Shown: one piece after another, positions 20,769 to 31,977 of the stretch
Layout: every line of letters begins with the position of its first letter
How positions within the stretch are numbered: position 1 is the first letter of the stretch
DNA from: Pyropia yezoensis
Taxonomy: Eukaryota > Rhodophyta > Bangiophyceae > Bangiales > Bangiaceae
DNA: 64,000 nucleotides
Assembly (NCBI GenBank): GCA_009829735.1
Contig: CM020618.1
Location: 32,216,894 to 32,280,893, forward strand
Direction of reading: 5' to 3'
The notes under the pieces: generated by a model
Told to the model about the DNA's origin: nothing
The model's input: only the letters and a program-made list of their open reading frames with translations
Database searches by the model: none
Position numbers and translations under genes: made by a program

Positions 20769-20800
20769 TGTAGCACAATAGGAATCCGTCGCACGTCCAC
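20769..20800 (-). repeat. Start of a middle chromovirus LTR, cut by the gap
   Basis: The first 32 bp match the LTR start (TGTAGCACAATAGG) directly before the Ns. The adjacent leader and primer-site sequence (20551-20768) repeats that at 27625-27842. The hidden remainder would include the rest of this LTR. Confidence 0.85.
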
Positions 20801-21300
20801 NNNNNNNNNNNNNNNNNNNNNNNNNNNNNNNNNNNNNNNNNNNNNNNNNNNNNNNNNNNNNNNNNNNNNNNNNNNNNNNNNNNNNNNNNNNNNNNNNNNN
20901 NNNNNNNNNNNNNNNNNNNNNNNNNNNNNNNNNNNNNNNNNNNNNNNNNNNNNNNNNNNNNNNNNNNNNNNNNNNNNNNNNNNNNNNNNNNNNNNNNNNN
21001 NNNNNNNNNNNNNNNNNNNNNNNNNNNNNNNNNNNNNNNNNNNNNNNNNNNNNNNNNNNNNNNNNNNNNNNNNNNNNNNNNNNNNNNNNNNNNNNNNNNN
21101 NNNNNNNNNNNNNNNNNNNNNNNNNNNNNNNNNNNNNNNNNNNNNNNNNNNNNNNNNNNNNNNNNNNNNNNNNNNNNNNNNNNNNNNNNNNNNNNNNNNN
21201 NNNNNNNNNNNNNNNNNNNNNNNNNNNNNNNNNNNNNNNNNNNNNNNNNNNNNNNNNNNNNNNNNNNNNNNNNNNNNNNNNNNNNNNNNNNNNNNNNNNN
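20801..21300. other. Assembly gap of exactly 500 N
   Basis: A run of exactly 500 Ns, which usually marks a gap of unknown size. By comparison with copy A, the missing sequence should hold the rest of an LTR, possibly an antisense-ORF segment like 10675-14188, and the extreme 3' end of pol copy B. Confidence 0.95.
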
Positions 21301-24300
21301 TTGGCGGGGTATATTCGCCGCCTGTTCCCAGGTGGGTGAGTCGTATCCGACCCACATAACCTTGACGTACCAGGTCCTGGTATGTCCGGGTCGGTGTGTC
21401 CGACCACGCTCTCTACTTGGTATGGAATCCCATCCGGTCCCACCGGGTCATCCGACCGGTGGGTTGTAAGAGCTTCATGTAGCAACCCAGCCGGTACCGG
21501 CTGAGGCTGTTCCGGCTTCGGAGCAGGTGTGACATCATTCATACTGATGCGTTGGATCTCCGTATCGGAGTGTAAGATAACAGAGTGGTCATCTCTGTGG
21601 AGGATCTGGTACGGTCCCTTGACCGGTTGCATAAGCTTGTTTTCTCGGAACTTCTGGTGTCTGATATAGACCCAGTCACCTGTTACCAGGGTTGCGTTGC
21701 GCACCCGTAGTCGGGCGTCGAAGTTCTTCTTATACCGAAGTTGTGTTCTGTCAAGGGCACCCTTGAGCTTAGGAATCATCCACGATAGCTTGGCCAACCA
21801 AGCTAGGTGGATGCGTTCGGCGGGTCGGCCCTTCGGTGTATCATACCGAGTGCACCTGCCGGGTGGCAGCGTCAGGTTACCGACGCCTAGTGGCACGACC
21901 CACTCCAGCGGAGCAATGTTTGTGCTCCGATGTGGCCTGGCATTGTATGCCAGGGTGAATACGGACAGAAGCCTGTCCCAAGTGTTCGTGTGCTCGGCCA
22001 CGTAGCACTGTAGCATCTTTACGATGGTGCGGTTGAACCGCTCCACCTGCCCGTTGGACTGCGGGTGGTAGTCGGATGCCCGACGTGGTTCGATACCGAA
22101 CATGCCCAGGACCTTAGTGCAGAATGCCGACGTAAGGTTTGCTCCGTTATCGGAGAGGAGTTGCTTCATGACTCCGTATGCACTGATCCAGTGGTCAACC
22201 ACTGCGTTCATGATCGTGTATGCCGTATCATTCGGGATGGCTGCCGCCCTTGACAGCTTAGTGAAGCGGTCAGACATGACCAGGATGTACCTGTTCCCTT
22301 CTTCCGTTACCGGGAGTGGCCCGAGTATGTCGATAGCGACTTGCTCGTTGGGCCCATCGGGTGGGAATAGCTTCATGGCAGACGCCTGCCTATGTAGACT
22401 CATGCGGTTACGCGCACAGGGGTGGCATCCCCTTACGTGGTCGACCACGTCGACGGCCATTGCTGGCCAGTAGAAGAACCTTCGCATTGCTGCGAACATA
22501 CGTGAACCCCCGGGTGTCCGGCTGTAGGGTTCTCATGTTCTCGTTCCATGACGGCTTGCCGTAAGGACACGGGAACCACGACTTGATGTCGTCCATCGGC
22601 GGGTGCCCGCCGGTATATGAGTCCGTCTTCGTTCTCGGAGAAGATGCCGGCCGTACCGGCCAGGAGGTTAGCACGATGACGTCTACAGTCATCGTCGTTG
22701 GCCTGTGCCTCTCGGAAGTCCGCGAGGGTCAACGGGCACGCAAGGTGTGCCATGGTATGGTCAACCATACCCTGGGTAGCATTACCCACCATGCACACCG
22801 GTACTACCGGGATGTCCTCGTCCACCGGGCGGGTATCCCCGCTCGGGGTGTCGAGTCGAGACAACGCGTCTCCGAGGTGGTGGGTTGACCCAGCCTTATA
22901 CACCGTGCGGTAGTCGTGCTCGGCCATCTTCAGCCTCCATCGGGCTAGCCTCCCATGGCTATCGGAATCCTTGTCACCAAGGTTGAGGAGCCATCGTAGG
23001 GGTTCGTGGTCGGACCTCACGATGAACCTGGAGCCCTCCAGGTATGGACGGAGCAGTTGCACTGCCCATATAACTCCGAGGCATTCACGCTCGGTGGCAC
23101 TATAGTTCCGCTCAGCCGGGTTGAGTGTCCGGCTGAAGTACCCTACCGGACGTAGGTCCGGGATAACGTTATCGGTACCGATCAACGTCTCTCCCTGTAA
23201 CAGGGTGCATCCCACTTGTGTATCACATGCATCGACATCGATGACGAAGGTACCCCGTCTATGCGGTAACGCAAGGACGGGTGGGGCTAGTAGGGCTCGC
23301 TTCAGCGACTCGAATGCCTCCTCTTCGCTAGGCGAAGGGGGTTGGAGTACCTTGGGTAAGGTACTGCTCGTAAGAACCGTTAACGGTTTAGCTATCCGAG
23401 CGAAGTCCTTGACGAACCGTCGGTATACATTGCACATTCCCAGGAAGCTCTTGAGCTGCGTCTGGGTGTTAGGGAACCGGGCATCCCGGAGTGCCCGGGT
23501 ATTGGCTTCGAGTACCCCTAGTTTACCAGGGGTTATCTGGTGGCCCAGATACTCGACCGTCTGTTGGAAGAAGGCGCACTTCTTCAGACGCAGGGTTACC
23601 CCGGCGTTCCTCAAGAGGGTGAGTACCTCGTCAACATGTTGTACATGGTCATCCATGTTACGCGAGAAGACGATGACGTCATCGAGGTACACTAGGCAGT
23701 TACGCCACTTCACCCCAGACAGTATGATGTCGATAGCCCGCTGGAATGTAGCGGGGGCGTTGGACAATCCGAAGGGCATCCTTAGGAACTCGTACACTCC
23801 ACTGTGACAGACGAATGCCGTCTTGGGGATATCCTCGTCCGCCACCGGGATCTGCCAGTATCCGGCATTGCAGTCGATGGTGGTAAACACCGTAGCCTCC
23901 CCCAGGGAGTCGATGCATTCATCCATCCTTGGTAAAGGGTATGAGTCCTTCTTGGTAACCAAGTTGAGGCGTCGATAATCGATGCAAAACCGAGGGGTTT
24001 GATCCTTCTTCGGCACAATAACGACTGGGGCACCCCATTCCGACATCGAAGGTCGGATCACCTTAGCTTCACTCATCCTCTTCACTTCTCCATCAACGAT
24101 CTCTCGTTGCATAGGTCCCGCTCGGTGCGGTTGTGAGCGGGCGGGTCGTGCGCCTGGTACCAGGTCTATACGATGTTGGGTTGCGCCAATGGTCCCCAAG
24201 GCCCCGCCTGTCCACATAACGTCATGCTTTCTTAGCATCCGTCGTACCCCTTCGGCTACCGAAGGGGGAAGGTGGTCGAGGTCAGCCTCGGCCAGTGCCT

Positions 24301-25426
24301 TCAAGGCCTCTTGGTCCTTTGGCGGCAGGTCCGCCGGAGCCGCCGATGGGTTAGGCTTCCCGTCATCGGGTTGCTGTCGCTCGGTGGTCTCGGCGACCGC
24401 CAGTACTTCAAGTGGTTCCACTTGACCTTCCTTATCAGGGGTAAGGATATCTCCTTCGTAGAGTTCGGCAATCCCGAGGATAGTTCCCTTCGGGAGGGTG
24501 ACTGCCTTACGGCGGTAGTTCGCCATCACTAGGAGGGACGACCCTCCTGCTGGGAGGTCTATGAGACCGTTGGCCATGGTCAACCCATGGCTCTTGTACG
24601 TCCGTAGGTTGGACTGGACTCTGCAGATGCCTGCGAGGTCGCAGTTAACCGGGAGGACTGTCTCTGACAACGGCTCAAAGCGAGTTCGCTTGGCCAACCG
24701 AAGTGTCTTCGGCTCGACGCTTGCGTACACCTCAGCCACGTTAACGTGGCTTCCTTGTAGCGTCAGGTCCCTGACGATAGCCGTGTGTCCTCGCTTCGTC
24801 CCGTCGGCTTCTTGAAGCTCGACGGTCCTCCGGCCTGGCCGGATTGCATCAACGTGAACGTTGATGAAGGTGCACCCCAGTATGCAGGGCACCGATAGCG
24901 TCTCACATACCAGGAAGTCAACTTCCGTGGTGAGATCCCCGATGGTAACCTGCAGCGACATCGCTGCGGTCGTACGAATGAGTCGACCATTCGCGTCCTT
25001 GATGGTGGGTCCCCGAGTCACTCTGACTCGTGGAAGCCACTTGTCCGGGAGGGTATCCTTCCGGATAAGGTTGGGTCCAGCCCCTGTGTCCAGTACAGGG
25101 TAGTACGATCGTGTCGACTGGGGGTCAACCCCCAGTGTGGCTGATACCTTGAAGTTCTCCAAGGTAAACAACAAATGTCCTACACCGATATCCGGTGTAG
25201 CTCGGGCATCCTGAACAGGGCCCTTGTCTGGTTCAACGTGACGGGGCTTCCCGTCCTCTCCTCCCAACCTTGGAGGTTGGTCATCAATCCCCTGACGCCG
25301 TGTCGTCGGGGCCGGAAGGTGTACCCGGGGGTTGATGCGGCGTCGGCTCAACCGCGCTCTCCGTGGGGCTTTCCCCGCGGTACTCCGGGGTGGCTTGCTT
25401 GGGTGACCCCAGCGCCCCCCGGTCAT
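21301..25426 (-). CDS. pol: Chromovirus pol, copy B (partial at gap)
   Basis: Same domain order and near-identical sequence as copy A: protease, YLDD reverse transcriptase, RNase H, integrase and the start of the chromodomain region, which reaches the gap. Differences from copy A are few and mostly in homopolymer length, a pattern compatible with sequencing error or very recent duplication. Confidence 0.85.
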
Positions 25427-25434
25427 CCTTCCTC

Positions 25435-27618
25435 TTACTCGTTTCCCGCCCTTGGTAGGGTGCTGTCCGCCGGGACATCCGGCTGAGGAGGTGCCCCCTC
25501 GACGGCCAGTACTCCACCTGGAGCTGGCTGCCTACCCGGTGCGGGTCCGGGTGCTCGGGCGGGATACCCCCCGGTGGATGCCTTGCGTTGCGCCGCTGCC
25601 CGCCGAGACTCCTCGGGGATGAGTGGGCAGGAAGACACCCAGTGCTGGGGATCCCCACACAACATACACCCGGACGTGCCGGTCCCCCCTTGAGGTCGCA
25701 TCGGGGTAGCCCCGTAGCTACGGTTGCCTCCCTCGGGCGACCGAGTGCCTGCTCCCTGGTAGGCCTTGGGTCCTTGGGTCAACCGGAACATGGACTCCCC
25801 CAACCGGTTGGGTCGGCCCGCAATCTGCGGGGGTGCCTCCGTGCGCACCGCCCATGTTGGCAAGGGTTGGTGAGGGTTACCCGTCACCGGGGAGTACCCC
25901 GTAGTCCGCACATACGGGACGCGCCGTCCCGTTCCTTCGTTGACCTGGAACTGGGTTCCAGCCGGGGCGATGTACGCTACCGTACCATGTTCATCAATCA
26001 CCGGCGTCGCCGGTAGCAACAGGTGGCCCTGTTGGTCGACTAGAGGGTCACCCTCACCAATAGGGGTATGTTCGGTCGCCACCAGTACTGGTGCGGCCTT
26101 ACGTTCCACCTTCTCTTGCCTCGGTACCGGGGTAAGACTGGGCTTGCCTCCCTCACCCTTGGGCTTCGGGGCCAAGGCACACTCCGGGTGTAGAACCCGG
26201 TAGGCGTCCCCTAGGGACTTGCACATATGCATCAGTCGACTGAAGTTCGTCCGTGCCGTGTTGGCGCCCCGTGCGGATATCCGCACGTAGTTGGGTACTC
26301 CTGCGAACAGGATGGCCCGTAGCTCCCCTTCTCCGAGGAGCTTCCCCAGCTCGTAGTCGAGCTCTTGGATCCGGCGTCCAAACATCTCCTCATCCTCCCA
26401 GGACTGGGCGGTGGCAGTGCGAAGGGCCCGATAGTGGTCCTCGCACTTGTCCTCACTGAGGTAGCTGCTCAGCAGCTCCTTCAATATCCCACGGTAATCC
26501 ATGGGGGTGGCCGCGACCCTCATTCCCGGCATCGGGGATGCCTGGCGAAGAATGCCTCGCACCCGTTCATCAACAAAGAACGGGAGGATCTCCAGAGCCA
26601 GCCCCTCGTTAACGAGCGCCTTGTCTGCGGCTGCCTTGAAGCTAGTCAAGAAGCCGATGACTGCCAACGGGCGTCCGTTCGGCCCCCCGAACATAGGGAC
26701 TCCCTTCATAAGGGTCTGCATAGAGCGGATCGCCCGATGCGACGTATTACGCATCGATTCCGATACGGTGGTAGAGCGGTCCTCCAAACGATAACGTTCC
26801 GGAGTAAGAACCGACCGGAAGACCTCGTTGACGATCTCCGTGTCAGCGTCCTGGATATCCAGTCGCTTAGCCAGTTGATGAGCGAACTCATCGGACTCCA
26901 TCCGCTTCAGTAGGCTCGCAGTTACCTGCGCGGTCATAGCTTCCACCACTGAAGATGGTACTTCAGGCGTCGGCACCTCGGGAACCCGAGTTGCCTGGCC
27001 TCCTTCGTCGTGGGGGTACTGCGAGAGGGTACCTCCTCCCCCAATAACCGACTCTCCCCCGGCGTACGTATCCGCCGGGTCGTGTCCGCGGAGTCCGCTT
27101 CGGGTGCTCCGAGCGTATCGCTCCGTGTGACTCCGTTCCAACTCTGCCGACGAGTCGGATCCATACCCCACTGTGTCCGGGGGTTGTCCAGGAGTAGCAA
27201 CACCGGGGTTGACCCTGGTGGACTCCGAAAGTAGTCCGGCCGGTTCGAACCGTACCGGTGTGGGAGGAACACGACGGGGTCCCGTCGTGTGCCGTGTTGA
27301 CATCAACACTGCCATTGCGTCCTCCGTCCGATCTTGACGGGCGTCGAGCCCGGAAAACCGGGCCTCGATGCGGGCCAATGATGCCATCAGGGAATCCCCT
27401 GGTGAAGGAGGCGGCGGAGTGAGGTCGGTCGACGACAGTTGAGGCGGGCCCCCGCCTCCTGCCGTCCGAGCCGTGCCAAACGTCGATCCGGCACCGGAAA
27501 GCATTGGCGTCTCAATGTTATCGATCGGGTTCCCGATCCCGGTTCCCGTAGTCACCTCCGGGGTCGGCGTCGACGCCGATCCGTCATCTTGAACGTTCCC
27601 CGTCTCTTGGGTAGACAT
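25435..27618 (-). CDS. gag: Chromovirus gag, copy B
   Basis: 727 residues starting MSTQETGNVQ. Residues 1-230 are disordered and Ser/Thr/Pro/Gly-rich. About 230-430 are helical and capsid-like, and the C-terminal part ends with the CCHC zinc knuckle CMLCGDPQHWVSSC near residue 650. Gag and pol lie in separate frames close together, as is usual for this family. Confidence 0.88.
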   Translation of the reverse strand: MSTQETGNVQDDGSASTPTPEVTTGTGIGNPIDNIETPMLSGAGSTFGTARTAGGGGPPQLSSTDLTPPPPSPGDSLMASLARIEARFSGLDARQDRTEDAMAVLMSTRHTTGPRRVPPTPVRFEPAGLLSESTRVNPGVATPGQPPDTVGYGSDSSAELERSHTERYARSTRSGLRGHDPADTYAGGESVIGGGGTLSQYPHDEGGQATRVPEVPTPEVPSSVVEAMTAQVTASLLKRMESDEFAHQLAKRLDIQDADTEIVNEVFRSVLTPERYRLEDRSTTVSESMRNTSHRAIRSMQTLMKGVPMFGGPNGRPLAVIGFLTSFKAAADKALVNEGLALEILPFFVDERVRGILRQASPMPGMRVAATPMDYRGILKELLSSYLSEDKCEDHYRALRTATAQSWEDEEMFGRRIQELDYELGKLLGEGELRAILFAGVPNYVRISARGANTARTNFSRLMHMCKSLGDAYRVLHPECALAPKPKGEGGKPSLTPVPRQEKVERKAAPVLVATEHTPIGEGDPLVDQQGHLLLPATPVIDEHGTVAYIAPAGTQFQVNEGTGRRVPYVRTTGYSPVTGNPHQPLPTWAVRTEAPPQIAGRPNRLGESMFRLTQGPKAYQGAGTRSPEGGNRSYGATPMRPQGGTGTSGCMLCGDPQHWVSSCPLIPEESRRAAAQRKASTGGYPARAPGPAPGRQPAPGGVLAVEGAPPQPDVPADSTLPRAGNE

Positions 27619-27825
27619 GGTCACAATCAGTCAACCGACGTATCAATCACCACGAACAAGAGAGCGAGGGGGTAGATTGGGGAGAGTACAGTAGATCACA
27701 GTCAAAGGTAAAAACTCAACACAATCGATCAGGTCGCAACACCACGAGTACAAGAAAAGGACCGGATCCCTATCCGTGTGCCAGGGCCGAAGACGGCGTC
27801 ACCACAAGGGTGACGGAAACCCGTC

Positions 27826-27841
27826 CCCTGCTGCTCCACCA
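27826..27841 (-). promoter_or_regulatory. Primer-binding site of the chromovirus
   Basis: Two bases inside the right LTR the minus strand reads TGGTGGAGCAGCAGG, complementary to a tRNA 3' end finishing in CCACCA. The same sequence recurs beside the middle LTR (about 20752-20767). I cannot assign the tRNA identity. Confidence 0.6.
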
Positions 27842-27842
27842 A

Positions 27843-28205
27843 TGTAGCACAATAGGAATCCGTCGCACGTCCACTCTCAGGGAACACTCACCAAGGGGGA
27901 TCGGCACCAACGTCACCGGGAGGCCAAGGTTGCTGTCCTTGGAGCGCAAGCCACGGGACCAAGATGGGAGCCCAAATGGGAGGGGTTTGTTGTTCTACCT
28001 TGGCCGGCGGTGGATTCGCCACCGGCCCCCTCGTTATAAACCCTCGGAGACACTACTAACTACCCTCCACCCCAAGATGCAAGTCCCTCTGGTCATACGT
28101 AACTTATAGATACCGTGACCAGTACGAACTATCAAATTGAAAGTTAAGGGTTAGAAGTAGCCCCCCTGATATTAGGGTCACAATACGGACAACCATATTG
28201 CTACA
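27843..28205 (-). repeat. Chromovirus LTR (5' LTR in coding sense)
   Basis: A 363-bp LTR differing at about two positions from 10312-10674, followed on the right by the GCTCG target duplication. The minus strand carries a TTTATAAC TATA-like motif near 28033-28042, upstream of the gag leader. Confidence 0.95.
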
Positions 28206-29287
28206 GCTCGTCGCTGCCTTTCGAGTGCTGGCATATGGCGAGACCTATGACCGGTCGGACGAGTACACGAGGCTGGCGCGTTCGACTGTCGCTGTCGCCA
28301 CCACCAAGCTCGTCGATTTCATCGTGCACGAGTATGCGCCCATGTATCTGCGACCCCCAAACGATGCGGAGCTGGCTCACATTCTTCATCGTAACGCGCA
28401 GCGCGGCATGCCTGGCTGCATTGGCAGCATCGACTGCTCACATTGGTCCTGGCGGCAGTGCCCGCGGGGCCAGGCCGGCCAGTACCAGGACTACAAAGGC
28501 AGGCGGTCAGTGACCATGGAGACTGTCTGTGACGAGGACCTTTATATTTGGCATTTCTTCATTGGGTGCGCTGGGAGCAACAACGACCTGAACGTGCTCC
28601 GTCAGTCGCCTCTGTACCACAGCATCATGAGCGGGACGTGGCCTCCGGACCGGTTTCAGTACGTTGTCAACGGGCGGTCGCGCAGATTGCTGTACTACCT
28701 CGCCGACGGCATTTACCCCCAATACGCTGTTTTTGCTCGTCCCTACGGGACGGCGATCACGCCACAACAGCGGACGTATAAACGGCTACAGGAAGCGCTG
28801 CGGAAGGACGTAGAACGTGTCTTTGCTGTGATGACGAACCGCTTCCACATTGCCTTGTACCCAGCCCGTTTCTCCACTGTGACCCGACTTATTGCGACGG
28901 GCCGAGCGATCGCATTTTTGCATAATATGGTAATTCGTGAGCGTCGGGACGGGTTTCTTTGGCGAAGGCGCATTGCAGCTGTGGGTGGTGTCCCCGTTGC
29001 CGTTCCACTCGGGACACCTGGCACTGCAGTGGGGGCAGGCAGTGCTGCTGCTGGGAATGTCGGCCCAGCTGGTGGTGTGGCTGTGGTTGGGTGCGGCGCT
29101 GACGGAGAGCGTGGTGATGCTGGCGGTGTTGGTGTCGCCAATGGGGAAGGAGGCCCACTTGGTAGTGTGGCTGCTGCTGGCGCTGCTGGCACTGCTGCTG
29201 GGGCTGGCGGCCCAGCTGGTGGTCTCGCTGGAGCTGGGGAGGCTGCTGCCGGAGAGACAGTGGGCGGTCAAAGTCGCCTGCCCGTAG
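28206..29287 (+). pseudogene. PIF/Harbinger transposase, 3' part
   Basis: Continues the transposase interrupted at 10311. It contains 'FRVLAYGETYDRSDEY', the catalytic block 'GCIGSIDCSHW', then 'FFIGCAGSNNDLNVL' and 'RKDVERVFAVM', which supply the two Asp and the Glu of the Plant_tran/Harbinger DDE domain. The frame remains open past 29287 to a stop near 29445. After the DDE domain comes an unusual Gly/Ala/Val-rich tail of about 90-150 residues, not typical of the family, where the conserved gene may already have ended. No lesion other than the retroelement insertion is obvious, so the disruption is recent. Confidence 0.88.
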
Positions 29288-29445
29288 GGGTTCTTGCGTC
29301 CCATGGGCACCCTCCTGTCGCAATCGCTCCCGCAAGTGCGCCGCCTGAGGGGTGGCTCGCGCGCTCTTTGGTGGGCAGGGCTGCGGCGACGAGCACGTTG
29401 GACCACCAAGCTCTTTGCTATGGCCTTGTGGCGCACATCTGGTAA

Positions 29446-29685
29446 GAGCGCAAGACCTTCCTTGCTCCGTACTTGTAGGCGCGCAAAAGTTTTTTTTCCA
29501 ACTTGCGTGAGGCAGCAGACGCGTACTCTTTGTTTCTATAAAAGTCGTCTGCGAGGAGCGCGCGAGCAAAAGTTGTAGGCCGTTGCCGCGACCACCCCCC
29601 TGCACATCAAGTTCAATCCAGTGGCCGCCGCAGCAGCAGCAGCCGTCACGTGCCGCGGACCGTGCCGGCAGTGCCGGTGGCGGTG
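29446..29685. other. 3' flank of the Harbinger gene
   Basis: Lower-GC sequence with two related direct motifs, 'gcgcgcaaaagtt' (about 29480) and 'gcgcgagcaaaagttgtagg' (about 29560). These may belong to the element's right end, but no matching left inverted repeat was found near 9.6-9.8 kb. Confidence 0.4.
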
Positions 29686-30099
29686 ATGCGCCACTGCCTC
29701 CGCCGGCCCAGCCGGGTGGTGCTGTGGTCGGTGGCGGCGGTGGCGATGGCGGAAGCCGCCGCCTATGCGCTGCCGTCGCCGCCGGGGGGGGAGGGGGCGG
29801 CGGCGGTGGCCGCGCTCGCCGCCGCTGCCGCGGCCGCCGCCGCCGCCACCGCGGCTGGGGACCATCCCGGCGGTGGGGTGCGCGTGGAGGCGCTGGTGCT
29901 GGCGCCGGGCGAGGCCGTGACGGGCAGCGTCAACGTGCTGGCCGCGGGGGAGGTGGCGTGGCCGGGCGGCGGCTGGCGCATCCCGTTTGTGGTGGGCGTC
30001 GGGGGGGCCACAAGGGGGGGCGGCCTCTACTACCTCGACTTGTGGCACGCGTCGCGCCGCGCGCGGCTGCCGTCCGTGGCGCTGGCGTACGCCCACTGA
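29686..30099 (+). CDS. Possible small secreted or membrane-anchored protein
   Basis: 137 codons from an ATG at 29686. A basic start is followed by a hydrophobic segment (VVLWSVAAVAMAEAAAYA), a polyalanine stretch, then a less biased domain (GVRVEALVLAPGEAVTGSVNVLA...WRIPFVVGVGG...LYYLDLWHA). The C-terminal half has natural composition with Trp and Tyr, unlike the neighbouring repeat ORFs, which argues for real coding. No family recognised. It could also be the last exon of a longer gene. Confidence 0.35.
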   Translation: MRHCLRRPSRVVLWSVAAVAMAEAAAYALPSPPGGEGAAAVAALAAAAAAAAAATAAGDHPGGGVRVEALVLAPGEAVTGSVNVLAAGEVAWPGGGWRIPFVVGVGGATRGGGLYYLDLWHASRRARLPSVALAYAH

Positions 30100-30754
30100 C
30101 GAGGCCGCGGTCGGTTGGGTGGGTACTTTTTTCTGGCCGTTTTATTCCCCTCCGCCTCTACGTGTGTGGGGGGGCGGTGTTGGCGGCGGCCCCCGCTGGG
30201 GACGGGAGCGACGAGGACGGCAGCACCGCCGACAGCGACCGCGGCGGCGGCGCCGGTGACAGCGGCAGCGGCGCCGGCGACAGCGGCAGCCGCAGGGCCG
30301 CCAGCGCAGCGTGCGGGGGCGCTGCCGCCGCCGCCACAGCCGCAGCGGTGGCAACGACGCCCAGCGGCGGCCCCGGTGACGGCGGCGGCGGCGGGTGCCC
30401 GGAGTAGCCCCACCCCCAGCCACCACCGACAGCGGCGGCGGCGGCAGCGGCGGCTGCGGCGGCAGCCGCGGCGGCACCCCCCCCCGCCGCGCACACCGAC
30501 GGCGACACGCCCGCGGCCGCGGGGGCGGGGGAGGCGACCGACACGGGCGACGGCGGCGGCGGGGAGCCCAGCGGCGGCTGCGGCAGCGGCAGCGCCCGCA
30601 GCGGCGGCAGGGACGGCTGGCGCGGCTGCCGCCGGCGGTAGAGCGACAGCTGCAGCGGCGGGGGGGGGGGGGCGGCCGCGCCCGCGCCCGTGGCGGCGGC
30701 CGGTGGGCCGGCAGCCGCGTCCGCGTCCGCGGCGGCGACGGCGGTGGCGTCGGC

Positions 30755-30804
<50 letters not shown>

Positions 30805-31563
30805 CAGGGACGACGACGGCGGGGGTGGCGGCGGGGTGCCCACGGGAAAGCTGCCGCCGACGCCCCAGTGCGTGACTGACAGGTGCGCCGCTGCCGCCGT
30901 CACCACCGCCGGTCGAGGAGGGGGCGGCGGGGGCGGCCGCGGCGGTGGCGGGTGCACCACCTCCTCGTCCGCGTCATTGAGGACGCTCGCCCAAGAGGGC
31001 GCCGCCGACGCCGACACGCGGCGCCCCGCGGGGGCGGGCGCCGCGGGCGGCGGTGGCCGCGAGCCGGGGCCCGCCGCCACCCCCCCAGCCGACGATGACA
31101 CGGCCGACGGGGAGGCGGCCGCCGACGGCGGGGTGACGGGGGAGGAGAGGCCCCCGCCGCTGCCGCCGCCGTGCGCGCATGGCGCCGCGTCCACGGGGGG
31201 CATCCGCAGGGGCGGGAGGACGGGCGGCGGACCCGCCGTTGCCGCCGCCGCCGCCGCCGCGGTCACCGCGGTGGTGGCCGACGGTCGGCCACACGGCAGG
31301 CACCGCCGGCCGGGTGGTGGCAGCGCCCCGCCGGCGGCGGCGGCGGCGGCGTGGGGAAGGGGTGGCGGCCGCGTCATGGCCGCCACTGCTGCCGCCGTCG
31401 ACGCCGCCGCGACGGCTGCCGTTGCGCTTGGCCATCGGGGGACGGCGGCGGCGACGAGCGCGGCGGGGGGGGGCAGCCGCGGCGGCGGCGGGGCCATGCA
31501 GCCACCGCCGCTGCCGCCGCCGCCGCCGCGGCTGCGGCTGCCGCCCCTGGCGTCGTCGACGCT

Positions 31564-31594
<31 letters not shown>

Positions 31595-31939
31595 CCGGCA
31601 CAGCCGCCGCTGCCGCCGGCACGCGGCGACAGATCGGCCGGGGCGGCAAGGCCGAGGAGCAACGCCGCGTCGGTCCGCGGCGCCAGCGGCGGAGGCGGCA
31701 GCAGGGGGACCCTCCCGCCGGCGGCGCCACCCCCCCTAGACACCATTCCCGTCCAAGCCGCCGCCGCCGCCGCCGCCGCTGCTGGAAAGGCAGTGGCCGA
31801 GCGCCCACGCGGCCTGCGCGCCCGAATGGCCGGCACAACGCCCACCTGACCGCCACGGGTACGGAGGGGGGGGGGGTGGCGGTGGCGGCGGTGGCACCGG
31901 CGGCCCGCTTGCTGTCGCCGTCCCCCCCCTTTCACTCCT

Positions 31940-31977
<38 letters not shown>

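Larger units (their letters stand above)
10312..28205 (-). mobile_element. Ty3/gypsy chromovirus array (three LTRs, two gag-pol copies, gap)
   Basis: The outer LTRs (10312-10674 and 27843-28205) are bounded by TG...CA and flanked by the GCTCG 5-bp target duplication. Coding sense is minus. A tRNA-type primer site and leader lie next to the right LTR, and a polypurine tract lies next to the left LTR. Two near-identical gag-pol copies lie head to tail, with a middle LTR at 20769 running into 500 Ns. Protease, YLDD reverse transcriptase, RNase H, HHCC/DDE integrase and a C-terminal chromodomain identify a chromovirus. The outer LTRs differ at about 2 of 363 positions, so insertion is young. Each copy looks nearly whole, with about one or two breaks. 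Confidence 0.93.
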
